Notes: generated by a model not told the origin, from the letters alone. A stretch of DNA of 64,000 bases from Bin80 sp965220365 (GCA_965220365.1 OZ244823.1:2604001-2668000); one strand, 5' to 3'; shown: positions 37,501 to 51,200, counted from the stretch's first letter. A program made the numbers and translations.

Positions 37501-39268
37501 AGGTGCCCTGCACCTCTCCCATCTTGATCCGCACTTCCACAGGCACCGGTGCCTCATAATCCTGTGCCCCCGCACTGACATCTTTTACCACTAATGGAAT
37601 CGTCAGATCGCTCGTAATCTCTTTATCCTCCGGCAAGGCCACGGTCACCGTGACCTCCCCGCCCTCTTCCACAGCACGGGGCGCCACCGACAGACGCACT
37701 TCCGCCGGTGGTGGCGAATCATTGTCCAGAATGGTAATCTCTGCCGATACATCGCTGCCCGCCTCGACCCGATCCGGTAACTGATCCGCATCAATCGCCA
37801 CCGTAAAGGTCTCATCATTCTCCGCCGTCTCATCGTCAATCGTGGCCAGATCCCCCGATGCCGTCAGCTCTCCCCTCGGAATCGTGATACTTGCCAGTTT
37901 GGTATAATCCTCCTCCTCCGCTGGATCGTCCCCCCCAGAAGTATACGACAGCGGGATAATTACATCCGTATTGCGGGGGCCGGTCATCGTGACGGTGATC
38001 GTGACCGGTTTCCCCTCCTCAACCTCGCCCGGAGACGCCGACAAGCTCACCTGAACCGGTATCTCATCATCGTCCTCAATCGTGACCACCACCCGCTGGG
38101 TCAACTCGTCATATTCCGCGCCCGATGCCCTCAGAGTCAAGGCTACCTCTTCATCCCGCATGTCCAGATCCTGTCTCGCCACCAGGATCACCGGCTGCAC
38201 TGCACGGTAATTCTGTGGCGTAAAGACCAGACGCAGCGGCGCGGGTTCCAGGTCTGTGTCCACATGCCCGCTCACCTCAATGGTCACCTCTTCCGATGGC
38301 TCATTGCTCAGCGATACCATAAAGCTCGCCCGCCCGCCTTCCGTCACGGTGACTTCTGCAGGATTCGCCACGATGGCGGCCCGATCATCATCCGTGATGG
38401 TCACCACCACCTGCTGGGTCATCCCATCATATTCCGCACCTGAAGCCGTCAGCGTCAGATCCACCTCATCATCCAGAATATCCAGATCCGAACCCGCCGT
38501 CAGGGTCACCGTCTGTGCAATACCATAGTTGGCGGGCGTAAACGTCAACGTGAGCGGATCGGGTGGCGTGCCTGCGAGGTCTGTGCCCGCATGTCCACTC
38601 AGCACGATGGTCACCTCTTCGGACGGCGCATCACTCAAGGATACTTCAAAGGCCCCCGCAGCTCCCTCGGAGATCATGACTGCCGTCGGACTCGCCGTAA
38701 TGGTTCCTGGATCCTTGTCTTCAATCGTGACCGTTACCTTCGTCGTCCTCCCGTCATATTCCGCGCCCGATGCCGTCAGGGTCAGCACGGCCGTCTCATC
38801 CACAATATCCTCATCCTCCGCCGCACGCAGCGTCACCGTCTGCGCATCATCATAGTTGGCCGGCGTAAATGTCAACGTGAGCGGATCGGGCGAGTCCGTG
38901 CCATCCAAGTCCGTCCCTGTGTGGCCGCTCACCACGATGGTCACCTCTTCGGACGGCGCAGCACTTAAGGATACCGCAAAGCGGGCCGAAGCCCCTTCAT
39001 CCATGGTCAGTGCACCCGGGGCCATGATCACGCCCTGATCCTCATCCCGAATCGTCACCGTTACATTCGCAGTCACCCCGTCATATTCCGCGCCCGAAGT
39101 CCTCAGCGTCAGCACTTCCACATCATCCCAAATATCCTCATCCTCCGCCGCACGCAGCGTCACCGTCTGCGCTACATTGTAGTTCTGTGGCGTAAAGGTT
39201 AGACGCAGCGAATCGGGCGGCGTATTTTCCAGGTCTGTGCCCACATGCCCGCTCACCTCGATGGTCAC
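34514..39268 (-). CDS. Giant surface protein, C-terminal part: Calx-beta-like repeats and autotransporter barrel
   Basis: These 1,584 codons continue the giant gene at 39265-57933 after a one-base frameshift. The first roughly 1,230 residues are 12-14 tandem Calx-beta-like domains of about 90 residues (repeated LTFTPANY, AQTVTLTA, GAEYDG and VTITDDD motifs). The last roughly 300 residues form a beta-barrel of the autotransporter type: GVWGRGAFRQF, then GMFGADYRWGTGWLAGVLLAHSQG cut by turns, ending in alternating strands and a final aromatic residue (VQGSLRY). The frame begins at a GTG overlapping the upstream stop (GTGA), so separate re-initiation is conceivable. Without a signal peptide, however, the product would stay in the cytoplasm. 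I read both parts as one original gene. Confidence 0.8.
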   Translation of the reverse strand: MTIEVSGHVGTDLENTPPDSLRLTFTPQNYNVAQTVTLRAAEDEDIWDDVEVLTLRTSGAEYDGVTANVTVTIRDEDQGVIMAPGALTMDEGASARFAVSLSAAPSEEVTIVVSGHTGTDLDGTDSPDPLTLTFTPANYDDAQTVTLRAAEDEDIVDETAVLTLTASGAEYDGRTTKVTVTIEDKDPGTITASPTAVMISEGAAGAFEVSLSDAPSEEVTIVLSGHAGTDLAGTPPDPLTLTFTPANYGIAQTVTLTAGSDLDILDDEVDLTLTASGAEYDGMTQQVVVTITDDDRAAIVANPAEVTVTEGGRASFMVSLSNEPSEEVTIEVSGHVDTDLEPAPLRLVFTPQNYRAVQPVILVARQDLDMRDEEVALTLRASGAEYDELTQRVVVTIEDDDEIPVQVSLSASPGEVEEGKPVTITVTMTGPRNTDVIIPLSYTSGGDDPAEEEDYTKLASITIPRGELTASGDLATIDDETAENDETFTVAIDADQLPDRVEAGSDVSAEITILDNDSPPPAEVRLSVAPRAVEEGGEVTVTVALPEDKEITSDLTIPLVVKDVSAGAQDYEAPVPVEVRIKMGEVQGTYRITTTDDDIAEGDETFTVVFGELPSEVEGGDPESVTVTIRDNDQAGIAVPPSASVVEGGEDGFAFSLTSEPEGEVTVNLTGHAGTDLTLDPVRRTFTPENWREPQPVTLRAAEDPDREDDKPVVVTLNAIGGGYTGITATMQVTIIENDHPGIKAPVGTTVREGESTTIEIALVERPSGVVTLTVPKAVEDLIVSPTQLTFTPDTWDTEQTITLTAGEDDDFADDPVTLTLSAIGGEYTGITHEVSVTIIDDDQAQIVAADAIEIEEGEAEVLGVSLSAEPSGEVMVDLGGHVGTDLRLDRTSLTFTPDTWDTAQAVTLTAAEEDTDYDDEEVELTLTATGGGYDATHTTQVTILDNDEAPLSISIFNDAGLENEGRLQLRIQLNRSAEEAVTVRYATSDQTAVAGDDYTASQGIVIFDPGATRGVVEIEIMDDDIPEEQETFSVTLSNPTNAEIGRGVGIGTIQDDDGSAKLRVDDARVSEEEGRVQFRVVLSHPQPAMVSAEYRTQDGTARAGEDYEATSGVVILAPGVMEAMIAVPILKDGLDWREETFHLHLVSAKNAEITKAVGVATIEESTTVSEGVLQAYTARFVRTVSVQIVEALGDRFRSPADGAACGAMQRAETTYLWHSRWDPSLGELLSGCRVSQSRPLARGSFGVWGRGAFRQFNSRSPLTLSGEVTTGMFGADYRWGTGWLAGVLLAHSQGEGSFEVHQQSGEIMAALTGVYPYVSYTRRGMDVWLSAGAGRGTAEVLELNGDLVSRFGSMGVRGNLASRGAIGLSYQGDVLVTDATIAEHDITAEVYRVRAGLEASARITSDLRPYIEANVRQDGGSAETGIGLELGGGLRVAYPAWRLRAEVHTQRLVLHTADGFTEWGLSGSLQVGGGSKGLMMRLRPSWGRAQGMSMYRQQTILDAVQSGANPRRTELELGYGIPWKEGTFRSVVGMTQLQQGMMYRVGGEFHPWEQVRFSLSGLAQVRDAALGNVGVNVQGSLRY

Positions 39269-42200
39269 CTCTGCGACGGCGCATCACTCAAGGATACCGC
39301 AAAGCGGGCCGAAACCCCTTCATCCATGGTCAGTGCACCCGGGGCAAGGATCAGTCCCTGATCATCATCCGTAATCGTGACCGTGATTTGCGAGGTCATC
39401 CCGTCATATTCCGCGCCCGAAGCCCTCAGCGTCAGCACGGCCGTCTCATCCAGAATATCCTCATCCTCCGCCGCATGCAGCGTCACCGTCTGCGCAATAC
39501 CATAGTTGGCGGGCATAAACGTCAACGTGAGTGGTTCGGGCGGCACGGCTTCCAGGTCTGTGCCCACATGGCCGCTCACCTCGATCGTCACCTCTTCAGA
39601 CGGCGCATCACTCAGCGATACCGCAAAGCTCGTCGAAGCTGCTTCCTTTATGGTCAGCGTACCCGGGGCCACGATCACGCCCTGATCCTCATCCCGAATC
39701 GTGACCGTTACCTCCGCAGTCATCCCGTCATATTCCGCACCCGAAGCCGTCAGTGTCAGCACCACCTCATCATCCAGAATATCTGAATCCGAACCCGCCG
39801 TCAGCGTCACCGTCTGCGCATCACCATAGTTTGCGGGCGTAAACGTCAACGTGAGCGGATCGGGCGGCGTGCCTGCCAGGTCTGTGCCCGCATGCCCACT
39901 TACCTCGATCGTCACCTCTTCCGACGGCGCATCACTCAGCGATACCTCAAAGGTCCCCTCCGCTCCCTCGTTCATGGAAATCGTCGCCGCAGCGGTGATC
40001 GTGCCCTGATCCGTATCCTCAATCGTCACTGTTACCTCCGCAGTCCTCCCGTCATATTCCGCGCCCGATGCCCTCAGCGTCAGCACGGCCGTCTCATCCC
40101 GAATGTCCAGATCCGAACCCGCCGTCAGGGTCACCGTCTGCACATCGCCATAGTTCTGTGGCGTAAACGTCAACGTGAGCGGATCGGGCGGCACGGCCTC
40201 CAGGCCTGTGCCCACATGCCCGCTCAGCTCAACCGTCACATTTGCCGACGGCGCATCACTCAGCGATACCTCAAAGGCCCCCTCTGCTCCCTCGCTCACG
40301 GAAATCGTCGCCGCAGCGTTGATCGTGCCCCGGTCCTTGTCCTCAATCGTGACCTGAACCGTACTCGTCTTGTCTTCATACTGTGCGCCTTTTGCCGTGA
40401 GCGTGAGCACCACCTGATCGTGGATAATATCCTCGTCCTCCGATGCATGCAGCGTGACGGTCTGCGCATCATCATAGTTCGCAGGCGTAAATGTTAACGT
40501 CAGCGGATCGGGTGGCACGGCTTCCAGGTCCGAATCTTCGTACCCACTGATGATAACACTCACCTCATCCGATGGCTGATGACTCAGCTCTATCTCAAAC
40601 GTCGCCGTCCCCCCCTCGGGAACGGTGACTGCCTGATCGGCCACCACAAGATCCGTATCATTGTCCGTGATCGTCACCTGCAACGACGCGCGATCTCCAT
40701 CATATTCTGCGCCCGAGGCTGCAAGGATCAGCGTCTCCTCCTCATCTACATAATCCCTGTCATCCTCCGCCGCCGTCAGACTGACCCGCTGCGGCGTGCC
40801 AAAGTTGGTCGGCGTAAAGGTCAGCGTGTCGGCGCTCCAGTTGAGATTACTGTTGCCGTTATCACTCAACGTGATCGTTACCTCACTCGTCGGGGCAGCC
40901 GAGAGCGACACCGCAAACGCATCCGTGAGCGTCGTCCCCTCCGCTAGGGTGACCTCCTTCGGATCCACCGTAATCGCTTGCCAGACGGCCGTCGCCGACA
41001 CCGCCACAGGCGGACCGGGCGTGCCAATATTGTCGGTGACACTGTTTGCATTTACCGTCACCACCACATCCGTGCCGCCCGCCGGCGTGAGCGCCATCGT
41101 GTAGGTATCGCTGCTGCCGCTCAGCGAGCCTTTCGCGGCACCGGTGACCGTCACATCCGAGGCCGCAAAGCCCGTCACCGCCTGATCAAACGTAAAGCTG
41201 GCCGTCAGCGGCGCCGTACTGCGAATCCGGGGCGGTACAGAAATCTCGACGGTCGGCGGAGACGTGTCCCAGGTGGCTGTCGCCGTCGCCGCGGTCGACG
41301 GACCGGTACGTCCACGATTATCGGTCACCGTATTGGCCCCTACACTCACCACCACATCCGCGTCCCCCGACGGCGTGATCGGCATCGTGTAGCTGGATCT
41401 ACTGCCACCCAGGGCTCCCTTCGTACCACCACTCACACTCACATCCGCCGCCTCAAAGCCCGTCACCGCTCTGTCGAACGCGAAGCTGGCCGTGAACGGG
41501 ATCGTACTGTTGATCCGGGTGGGCACAGAAATCTCGACGGTCGGCGGAGAAACATCCCAGGTGGCCGTCGCCGAAACTGCCGCGGACGGACCGATATTGC
41601 CAATCGTGTCAGTGACACTGTTCGCACTCACGGTCACCACCACATCCTCCTCTCCCGCCGGCGTGAGCACCATCGTGTAGCTGGCGCCGCTGCCCGTCAG
41701 CGCACCCGCCGCGCCGCCGGTTACCGTGATATCCGCCGCCTCAAAGCCGGTCACCGGTTTATCAAACGTGAAGGTGGCCGTCAGCGGCGTCGTATTGTTG
41801 ATCCAGGCGGGCACAGAAATCGCGACCGTCGGAGGGACGACATCCCACTTGGCCGTCGCCGAAACCGCCGCAGACGGACCCGTATTCCCAATATTGTCTA
41901 TGACCGTATGGGCACCCACCGTCACCACCACATCCTCCTCTCCCGCCGGTGTCAGCTCCATCGTATAGCTCGTCCCGCTGCCCGTCAGCGCACCCTTGAT
42001 GCCGCCACTGACCGTCACATCCGCTGCCTCAAAGCCCGTCACCACTCTGTCAAACGTAAAGGTGGCCGTGAACGCATCCGTACGGTTGATTCTCACAGGA
42101 ACCCCCGTGATCAAAAGCGTGGGCACGGTCGCATCCCAGGTGGCTGTCGCCGAAACCGCCTCCGCCGGCGCCAGGTTCACCCCATCGCTCGCCACCTGGG

Positions 42201-45200
42201 CCCCCACCGTCACCACCACATCACTCGCGCCCGCCGGCGTGAGCGTCATCGTGTAGCTCGTCCCGCTGCCCGTCAGCGCACCTTTGGTGCCGCCCGTCAC
42301 ACTCACATCCGCCCCCTCAAAGCCCGTCACCTCCTCACTGAAGACAAAGGTTGCCGTGAACGCATCCGTCGTGTTGATCTTGCCCGGAACCCCCGTGATC
42401 GCCAGCGTCGGCACATCCGCATCCCACACCGCCGTTGCCGACACGTCCGCGGCCGGCGCCAGGTTCACGCCATCGGTCGCCACCTCCGCCCCCACACTCA
42501 CCACCACATCCGCACTCCCATCCGGCGTGATCGCCATCGTGTAGCTCGTCCTGCTGCCCGTCAGCGCACCTTTGGTGCCGCCCGTCACCCTCACATCCGT
42601 CGCCTCAAAGCCCGTCACCTCCTCACTGAACGTGAACGTTGCCGTCAACGCATCCGTACGGTTGATCTTCTCTGGCACGCCCGTGATGGCTAATGTCGGC
42701 ACATCTACATCCCACACCGCCGTCGCCGTCACCTCCGCGGCCGGCGCCAGATTCGCCCCGTCCGTCGCCACCTCCGCACCCACACTCACCACCACATCCG
42801 CACTCCCCGTCGGCGTGATCGGCATCGCGTAGGTATCGCCGCTGCCGGTCAGCGCACCCGCGACCGCGCCCGTCACCCCCACATCCGCTGCCACAAAGCC
42901 CATCACATTCTCACTGAAGGTAAAGCTCGCCGTGAACGCATCCGTCGTGTTGATCCTGCCCGGAACCCCCGTGAGCACCAGCGTCGCCACCGACGCATCC
43001 CACGACACCACATGCGTCACCGCCGTCACCGGCGCCCGATTCAGACCGTCCGTCGCCCCGCCGGCCACCACCGTCACCTCCAGATCCGACCCGCTCGCCG
43101 GCGTGATCCCCAGGGTATACTCGGTGTCGCCATCGCTGCCACTGAACGCCCCCTTGCTCCCGCTCGTGAGCGTCACATCCGACGCCGCAAACCCCGTCAC
43201 ACTCTCACTGAAGGTAAAGGTCGCCGTGAGCGCATCCGTCGTGTTGATCTTGTTCGGCAGACCGGATATCCTCACTGTCGGCACGTCTGCGTCCCAGACC
43301 GCCCTGACCTCCACCGCCTCCGCCGGCGCCAGATTCACCCCATCGCTCGCCACCTCCGCACCCACGGTCACCACCACATCCGCACTCCCATCCGGCGTGA
43401 GTGCCATCGTGTAGGTATCACTGCGGCCCGTCAGCGCACCTTTGGTGCCGCCCGTCACACTCACATCCGCCGCCTCAAAACCCGTCACCTCCTCACTGAA
43501 CGTAAACGTCGCCGTGAACGCATCCGTCGTGTTGATCTTGCCCGGAACCCCCGTGATCAAAAGCGTCGGCACCAACGCGTCCCACACCGCCGTCGCCGAA
43601 ATATCCGTCTCCGGACCGGCAGTGCCAAGATTGTCCGCGACACTGTTCGCTGCCACGGTCACCACCACATCCTCCCCGCCTGCCGGCGTGATCGGCATCG
43701 TGTAGCTGGAGCCGCTGCCGCTGAGCGCCCCCGCCGTGCCACCGGTCACCCTCACATCCGCCGCCGCAAAGCCCGTCACCGTTTTGTCAAACGTAAAGAT
43801 GGCCGTCAGCACATCCGTACTGTTGATCTTGGCGGGCACGGAAATCTCTATGGTCGGGGGCGCGAAGTCCCACTCCGCTCTGGCCGTCACCGGACTCGCC
43901 GGTGCCAGGTTTACCCCATCGCTCACCACCCGGGCCCCCACCGTCACCACCACATCTGCACCTCCCACCGGCGTGATCGGCAGACGGTAGCTGGCCCCGC
44001 TGCCCGTCAGCGCCCCCTTCGCACCGCCACTCACACTCACATCCGCCGCCACAAAGCCCGTCACATTCTCACTGAAAGTCAACGTTGCCGTGAACGCATC
44101 CGTATTATTGATTTTTGAAGGTACCCCCGTGATCAAAAGCGTCGGCACCAATGCATCCCACTCGGCTCTGGCCGTCACCGGACTCGCCGGTGCCAGGTTC
44201 ACCCCATCGCTCGCCACCTGGGCCCCCACCGTCACCACCACATCACTCGCGCCCGCCGGCGTCAGCACCACGCTGTAGCTCGCTCCACTGCCCGTGAAGC
44301 TGCTCGGCGCCGCACCCGTCACACTCACATCCGCCGCCTCAAAGCCCGTCACACTCTCACTGAAGGTAAACGTTGCCGTCAGCGGCGTCCGGTCGTTGAT
44401 TTTTGAAGGAACTCCCGTGATCAAAAGCGTCGGCGCCGCCGCGTCCCAGATGGCCGTCTCCGTTACCGCCGTCGCCGGACCGGAATTGCCAAGGTTGTCC
44501 GTGACACTGTTCGCACCCACCGTCACCACTACATCACTGCCTCCCGACGGCGTGATCGGCAGGCGGTAGCTGGAGCCGCTGCCCGTCAGCGCGCCCGCCG
44601 CGCCACCGGTCACCGTCACATCATCCGCCAACACAAACCCCGTCACCGCTTTATCAAACGTAAAGGTGGCCGTCAGCGGCGCCGCACTGTTGATCCGGTT
44701 CGGCATGGAGATCGTTACGGTCGGCGCCGAGGCATCCCACGTCGCCGTCGCCGCCGCTGCCGTCGCCGGACCGGAATTGCCAAGATCATCCGTCACGCTG
44801 TTCGCCGCGACCGTCACCACTACATTACTCCCGCCTGTCGGCGTGATCGGCAGACTGTAGCTAGAGCCGCTGCCGGTCAGCGCCCCCGCCGTGCCCCCAC
44901 TGACCGTTACATCATCCGCCAACACAAATCCCGTCACCGCTTTATCAAACGTAAAGCTCGCCGTGAATGCCGCCGCAGAGTTGATCCGGGTCGGCATGGA
45001 GATCGTTACGGTCGGTGCCGATGCATCCCAGATCGCCGTCGCCGCCGCTGCCGTCGCCGGACCGGAATTGCCAAGGTTGTCCGTGACACTGTTCGCACTC
45101 ACGGTCACCACTACATCACTGCCTCCCGACGGCGTGATCGGCAGACTGTAGCTGGAGCCGCTGCCCGTCAGCGCCCCCGCCGTGCCCCCACTGACCGTCA

Positions 45201-48200
45201 CATCATCCGCCAACACAAAGCCGGTCACCGCTTTATCAAACGTAAAGGTGGCCGTGAATGCCGCCGCAGAGTTAATCCGGGTCGGCATGGCAATATCTAC
45301 GGTCGGAGCTGATGCGTCCCAGGTGGCCGTTGCCGACGCTGCCGCCGCCGGACCGGAATTGCCAAGATCATCCGTCACGCTGTTCGCACTCACGGTCACC
45401 ACTACATCACTGCCTCCCGACGGCGTGATCGGCAGACTGTAGCTGGCCCCGCTGCCGGTCAGTGCCCCCGCCGCGCCCCCACTGACCGTCACATCATCCG
45501 CCAACACAAATCCCGTCACCGCTTTATCAAACGTAAAGCTTGCCGTGAATGCCGCCGCAGAGTTAATCCGGGTCGGCATGGCAATATCTACGGTCGGAGC
45601 TGATGCGTCCCAGGTTGCCGTCGCCGTTACTGCCGTCGCCGGACCGAAATTGCCCACCTGGTCGGTCACGCTGTTGGCCGCGACCGTTACCACTACATCA
45701 GTCCCCCCCGACGGCGTGATCGGTAGACTGTAGCTCGCCCCGCTGCCGGTCAGCGCCCCCGCCGCGCCCCCACTGACCGTCACATCATCCGCCAACACAA
45801 AGCCGGTCACCGCTTTGTCAAACGTAAAGGTCGCCGTGAATGCCGCCGCAGAGTTAATCCGGGTCGGCATGGCAATATCTACGGTCGGAGCTGATGCGTC
45901 CCAGGTGGCCGTCGCCGTTACTGCCGTCGCCGGACCGGAATTGCCAAGATCGTCCGTGACGCTGTTCGCGCTCACGGTCACCACTACATCACTGCCACCC
46001 GACGGCGTCAGCACCACACTGTAGCTCGCTCCAGCGCCACTGAAGCTGCTCGCCGCCGCACCCGTCACCGTCACATCATCCGCCAACACAAACCCGGTCA
46101 CCGCTTTATCAAACGTGAAGCTTGCCGTGAATGCGGCCGCAGAGTTAATCCGGGTCGGCATGGCAATATCTACGGTCGGAGCTGATGCGTCCCAGGTGGC
46201 CGTCGCCGTTACTGCCGTCGCCGGACCGGAATTGCCAAGATCGTCCGTGACGCTGTTCGCACTCACGGTCACCACTACATCAGTGCCACCCGTCGGCGTC
46301 AGCACCACACTGTAGCTCGCTCCAGCGCCACTGAAGCTGCTCGCCGCCGCACCCGTCACCGTCACATCATCCGCCAACACAAACCCCGTCACAGCCTCAC
46401 TGAAGGTAAAGCTCGCCGTGAACGCCGTCGTACTGTTGATCTTGCCCGGAACCCCACCGATCGCCAGCGTCGGAACCGCCGCATCCCAGGTGATGTCGTG
46501 CGTCACCGCCGACGACGGCCCCAGATTCACCCCGTCCGTCGCCCCATTCGCCAAGACCGTCACCGTCAGATCCGACCCGCTCGCCGGATTGATCACCAGC
46601 GTGTACTCGGTGTCGCCATCGCTGCCACTGAACGCCCCCTTGCTCCCGCTCGTGAGCGTCACATCCGACGCCGCAAACCCCGTCACACTCTCACTGAAGG
46701 TAAACGTCGCCGTCAACGCCGCCGTACTGTTGATCTTGTCCGGAAGATCGCTGATCGTCACCGTCGGCGCCGCCGCATCCCAGGTCGCCGTTGCCGAGAC
46801 CTCCGCCGCCGGCGCCAGATTCACCCCGTCCGTCGCCCCATTCGCCAAGACCGTCACCGTCAGATCCGACCCGCTCGCCGGATTGATCACCAGCGTGTAC
46901 TCGGTGTCGCCATCGCTGCCACTGAACGCCCCCTTGCTCCCGCTCGTGAGCGTCACATCCGACGCCGCAAACCCCGTCACACTCTCACTGAAGGTAAACG
47001 TCGCCGTCAACGCCGCCGTACTGTTGATCTTGTCCGGAAGATCGCTGATCGTCACCGTCGGCGCCGCCGCATCCCAGGTCGCCGTTGCCGAGACCTCCGC
47101 CGCCGGCGCCAGATTCACCCCGTCCGTCACACTGTTCGCACCCACCGTCACCACCACATCACTGCCCCCCGACGGCGTGATCGGCAGGCTGTAGCTCGCC
47201 CCGCTGCCGCTGAGCGCCCCCGCCGTGCCACCGGTCACCGTCACATCATCCGCCAACACCAACCCCGTCACACTCTCACTGAAGGTGAAGCTCGCCGTGA
47301 ACGCCGTCGTACTGTTGATTTTCTCGGGCACCCCACCGATCGCCAGCGTCGGAACCGCCGCATCCCAGGTGATGTCGTGCGTCACCGCCGACGACGGCCC
47401 CAGATTCACCCCGTCCGTCGCCCCATTCGCCAAGACCGTCACCGTCAGATCCGACCCGCTCGCCGGATTGATCACCAGCGTGTACTCGGTGTCGCCATCG
47501 CTGCCACTGAACGCCCCCTTGCTCCCGCTCGTGAGCGTCACATCCGACGCCGCAAACCCCGTCACACTCTCACTGAAGGTAAACGTCGCCGTCAACGCCG
47601 CCGTACTGTTGATCTTGTCTGGAAGATCGCTGATCGTCACCGTCGGCGCCGCCGCATCCCAGACCGCCGTTTCCAAAACCTCATTTTCCGGCGCCAGATT
47701 CACCCCGTCCGTCACACTGTTCGCATCCACCGTCACCACCACATCACTGCCCCCCGACGGCGTGATCGGCAGGCTGTAGCTCGCCCCGCTGCCGCTGAGC
47801 GCCCCCGCCGTGCCACCGGTCACCGTGATATCATCCGCCAACACAAACCCCGTCACAGCCTCACTGAAGGTAAAGCTCGCCGTGAACGCCGTCGTACTGT
47901 TGATTTTCTCGGGCACCCCACCGATCGCCAGCGTCGGAACCGCCGCATCCCAGGTGATGTCGTGCGTCACCGCCGACGACGGCCCCAGATTCACCCCGTC
48001 CGTCGCCCCATTCGCCAAGACCGTCACCGTCAGATCCGACCCGCTCGCCGGATTGATCACCAGCGTGTACTCGGTGTCGCCATCGCTGCCACTGAACGCC
48101 CCCTTGCTCCCGCTCGTGAGCGTCACATCCGACGCCGCAAACCCCGTCACACTCTCACTGAAGGTAAACGTCGCCGTCAACGCCGCCGTATTGTTGATCT

Positions 48201-51200
48201 TGTCCGGAAGATCGCTGATCGTCACCGTCGGCGCCGCCGCATCCCAGGTCGCCGTTGCCGAGACCTCCGCCGCCGGCGCCAGATTCACCCCGTCCGTCAC
48301 ACTGTTCGCATCCACCGTCACCACCACATCACTGCCCCCCGACGGCGTGATCGGCAGGCTGTAGCTCGCCCCGCTGCCGCTGAGCGCCCCCGCCGTGCCA
48401 CCGGTCACCGTGATATCATCCGCCAACACAAACCCCGTCACAGCCTCACTGAAGGTAAAGCTCGCCGTGAACGCCGTCGTACTGTTGATTTTCTCGGGCA
48501 CCCCACCGATCGCCAGCGTCGGAACCGCCGCATCCCAGGTGATGTCGTGCGTCACCGCCGACGACGGCCCCAGATTCACCCCGTCCGTCGCCCCATTCGC
48601 CAAGACCGTCACCGTCAGATCCGACCCGCTCGCCGGATTGATCACCAGCGTGTACTCGGTGTCGCCATCGCTGCCACTGAACGCCCCCTTGCTCCCGCTC
48701 GTGAGCGTCACATCCGACGCCGCAAACCCCGTCACACTCTCACTGAAGGTAAACGTCGCCGTCAACGCCGCCGTATTGTTGATCTTGTCCGGAAGATCGC
48801 TGATCGTCACCGTCGGCGCCGCCGCATCCCAGGTCGCCGTTGCCGAGACCTCCGCCGCCGGCGCCAGGTTCACCCCGTCCGTCGCACTGTTGGCACCCAC
48901 ACTCACCACCACATCACTCGCGCCCGTCGGCGTGATCGTCGCGCTGTAGCTCGCCCCACTGCCCGTGAAGCCGCTCGCCGCTCCGCCCGTCACACCCACA
49001 TCCGCCAACACAAACCCCGTCACAGCCTCACTGAAGGTAAAGCTCGCCGTGAACGCCGTCGTACTGTTGATCTTGCCCGGAACCCCACCGATCGCCAGCG
49101 TCGGAACCGACGCGTCCCACTCGGCCTTCGCCGTCACCGGCGCCGCCGGCGCCTGGTTCACCCCATCGGTCGCCACATTCGCAGCCACCTCGATATCCAC
49201 ATCCACATTCCCGGTCGGCGTCAGCACCACACTGTAGCTCGCTCCAGCGCCACTGAAGCTGCTCGGCGCCGCACCCGTCACCGTCACATCCCCCAACACA
49301 AACCCCGTCACCGCCTCACTGAAGGTGAAGCTCGCCGTGAACGCCGTCCGGTCGTTGATTTTCAAGGGAACCCCACCGATCGCCAGCGTCGGAACCGCCG
49401 CATCCCAGACCGCCGTTGCCAAAACCTCATTTGCCGGCGCCAGGTTCACCCCGTCCGTCGCACTGTTGGCACCCACACTCACCACCACATCACTCGCGCC
49501 CGTCGGCGTGATCGTCGCGCTGTAGCTCGCCCCACTGCCCGTGAAGCCGCTCGCCGCTCCGCCCGTCACACCCACATCCGCCAACACAAACCCCGTCACA
49601 GCCTCACTGAAGGTAAAGCTCGCCGTGAACGCCGTCGTACTGTTGATCTTGCCCGGAACCCCACCGATCGCCAGCGTCGGAACCGACGCGTCCCACTCGG
49701 CCTTCGCCGTCACCGGCGCCGCCGGCGCCTGGTTCACCCCATCGGTCGCCACATTCGCAGCCACCTCGATATCCACATCCACATTCCCGGTCGGCGTCAG
49801 CACCACACTGTAGCTCGCTCCAGCGCCACTGAAGCTGCTCGGCGCCGCACCCGTCACCGTCACATCCCCCAACACAAACCCCGTCACCGCCTCACTGAAG
49901 GTGAAGCTCGCCGTGAACGCCGTCCGGTCGTTGATTTTCAAGGGAACCCCACCGATCGCCAGCGTCGGAACCGCCGCATCCCAGACCGCCGTTGCCAAAA
50001 CCTCATTTGCCGGCGCCAGGTTCACCCCGTCCGTCGCACTGTTGGCACCCACACTCACCACCACATCACTCGCGCCCGTCGGCGTGATCGTCGCGCTGTA
50101 GCTCGCCCCACTGCCCGTGAAGCCGCTCGCCGCTCCGCCCGTCACACCCACATCCGCCAACACAAACCCCGTCACAGCCTCACTGAAGGTAAAGCTCGCC
50201 GTGAACGCCGTCGTACTGTTGATCTTGCCCGGAACCCCACCGATCGCCAGCGTCGGAACCGACGCGTCCCACTCGGCCTTCGCCGTCACCGGCGCCGCCG
50301 GCGCCTGGTTCACCCCATCGGTCGCCACATTCGCAGCCACCTCGATATCCACATCCACATTCCCGGTCGGCGTCAGCACCACACTGTAGCTCGCTCCAGC
50401 GCCACTGAAGCTGCTCGGCGCCGCACCCGTCACCGTCACATCCCCCAACACAAACCCCGTCACCGCCTCACTGAAGGTGAAGCTCGCCGTGAACGCCGTC
50501 CGGTCGTTGATTTTCAAGGGAACCCCACCGATCGCCAGCGTCGGAACCGCCGCATCCCAGACCGCCGTTGCCAAAACCTCATTTGCCGGCGCCAGGTTCA
50601 CCCCGTCCGTCGCACTGTTGGCACCCACACTCACCACCACATCACTCGCGCCCGTCGGCGTGATCGTCGCGCTGTAGCTCGCCCCACTGCCCGTGAAGCC
50701 GCTCGCCGCTCCGCCCGTCACACCCACATCCGCCAACACAAACCCCGTCACAGCCTCACTGAAGGTAAAGCTCGCCGTGAACGCCGTCGTACTGTTGATC
50801 TTGCCCGGAACCCCACCGATCGCCAGCGTCGGAACCGACGCGTCCCACTCGGCCTTCGCCGTCACCGGCGCCGCCGGCGCCTGGTTCACCCCATCGGTCG
50901 CCACATTCGCAGCCACCTCGATATCCACATCCACATTCCCGGTCGGCGTCAGCACCACACTGTAGCTCGCTCCAGCGCCACTGAAGCTGCTCGGCGCCGC
51001 ACCCGTCACCGTCACATCCCCCAACACAAACCCCGTCACCGCCTCACTGAAGGTGAAGCTCGCCGTGAACGCCGTCCGGTCGTTGATTTTCAAGGGAACC
51101 CCACCGATCGCCAGCGTCGGAACCGCCGCATCCCAGACCGCCGTTGCCAAAACCTCATTTGCCGGCGCCAGGTTCACCCCGTCCGTCGCACTGTTGGCAC

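Noticed and set aside
39255..39290. Programmed ribosomal frameshifting in the giant gene
   Set aside because: No slippery heptamer or downstream pseudoknot is visible at the junction. A simple one-base deletion relative to sister repeats explains the break.
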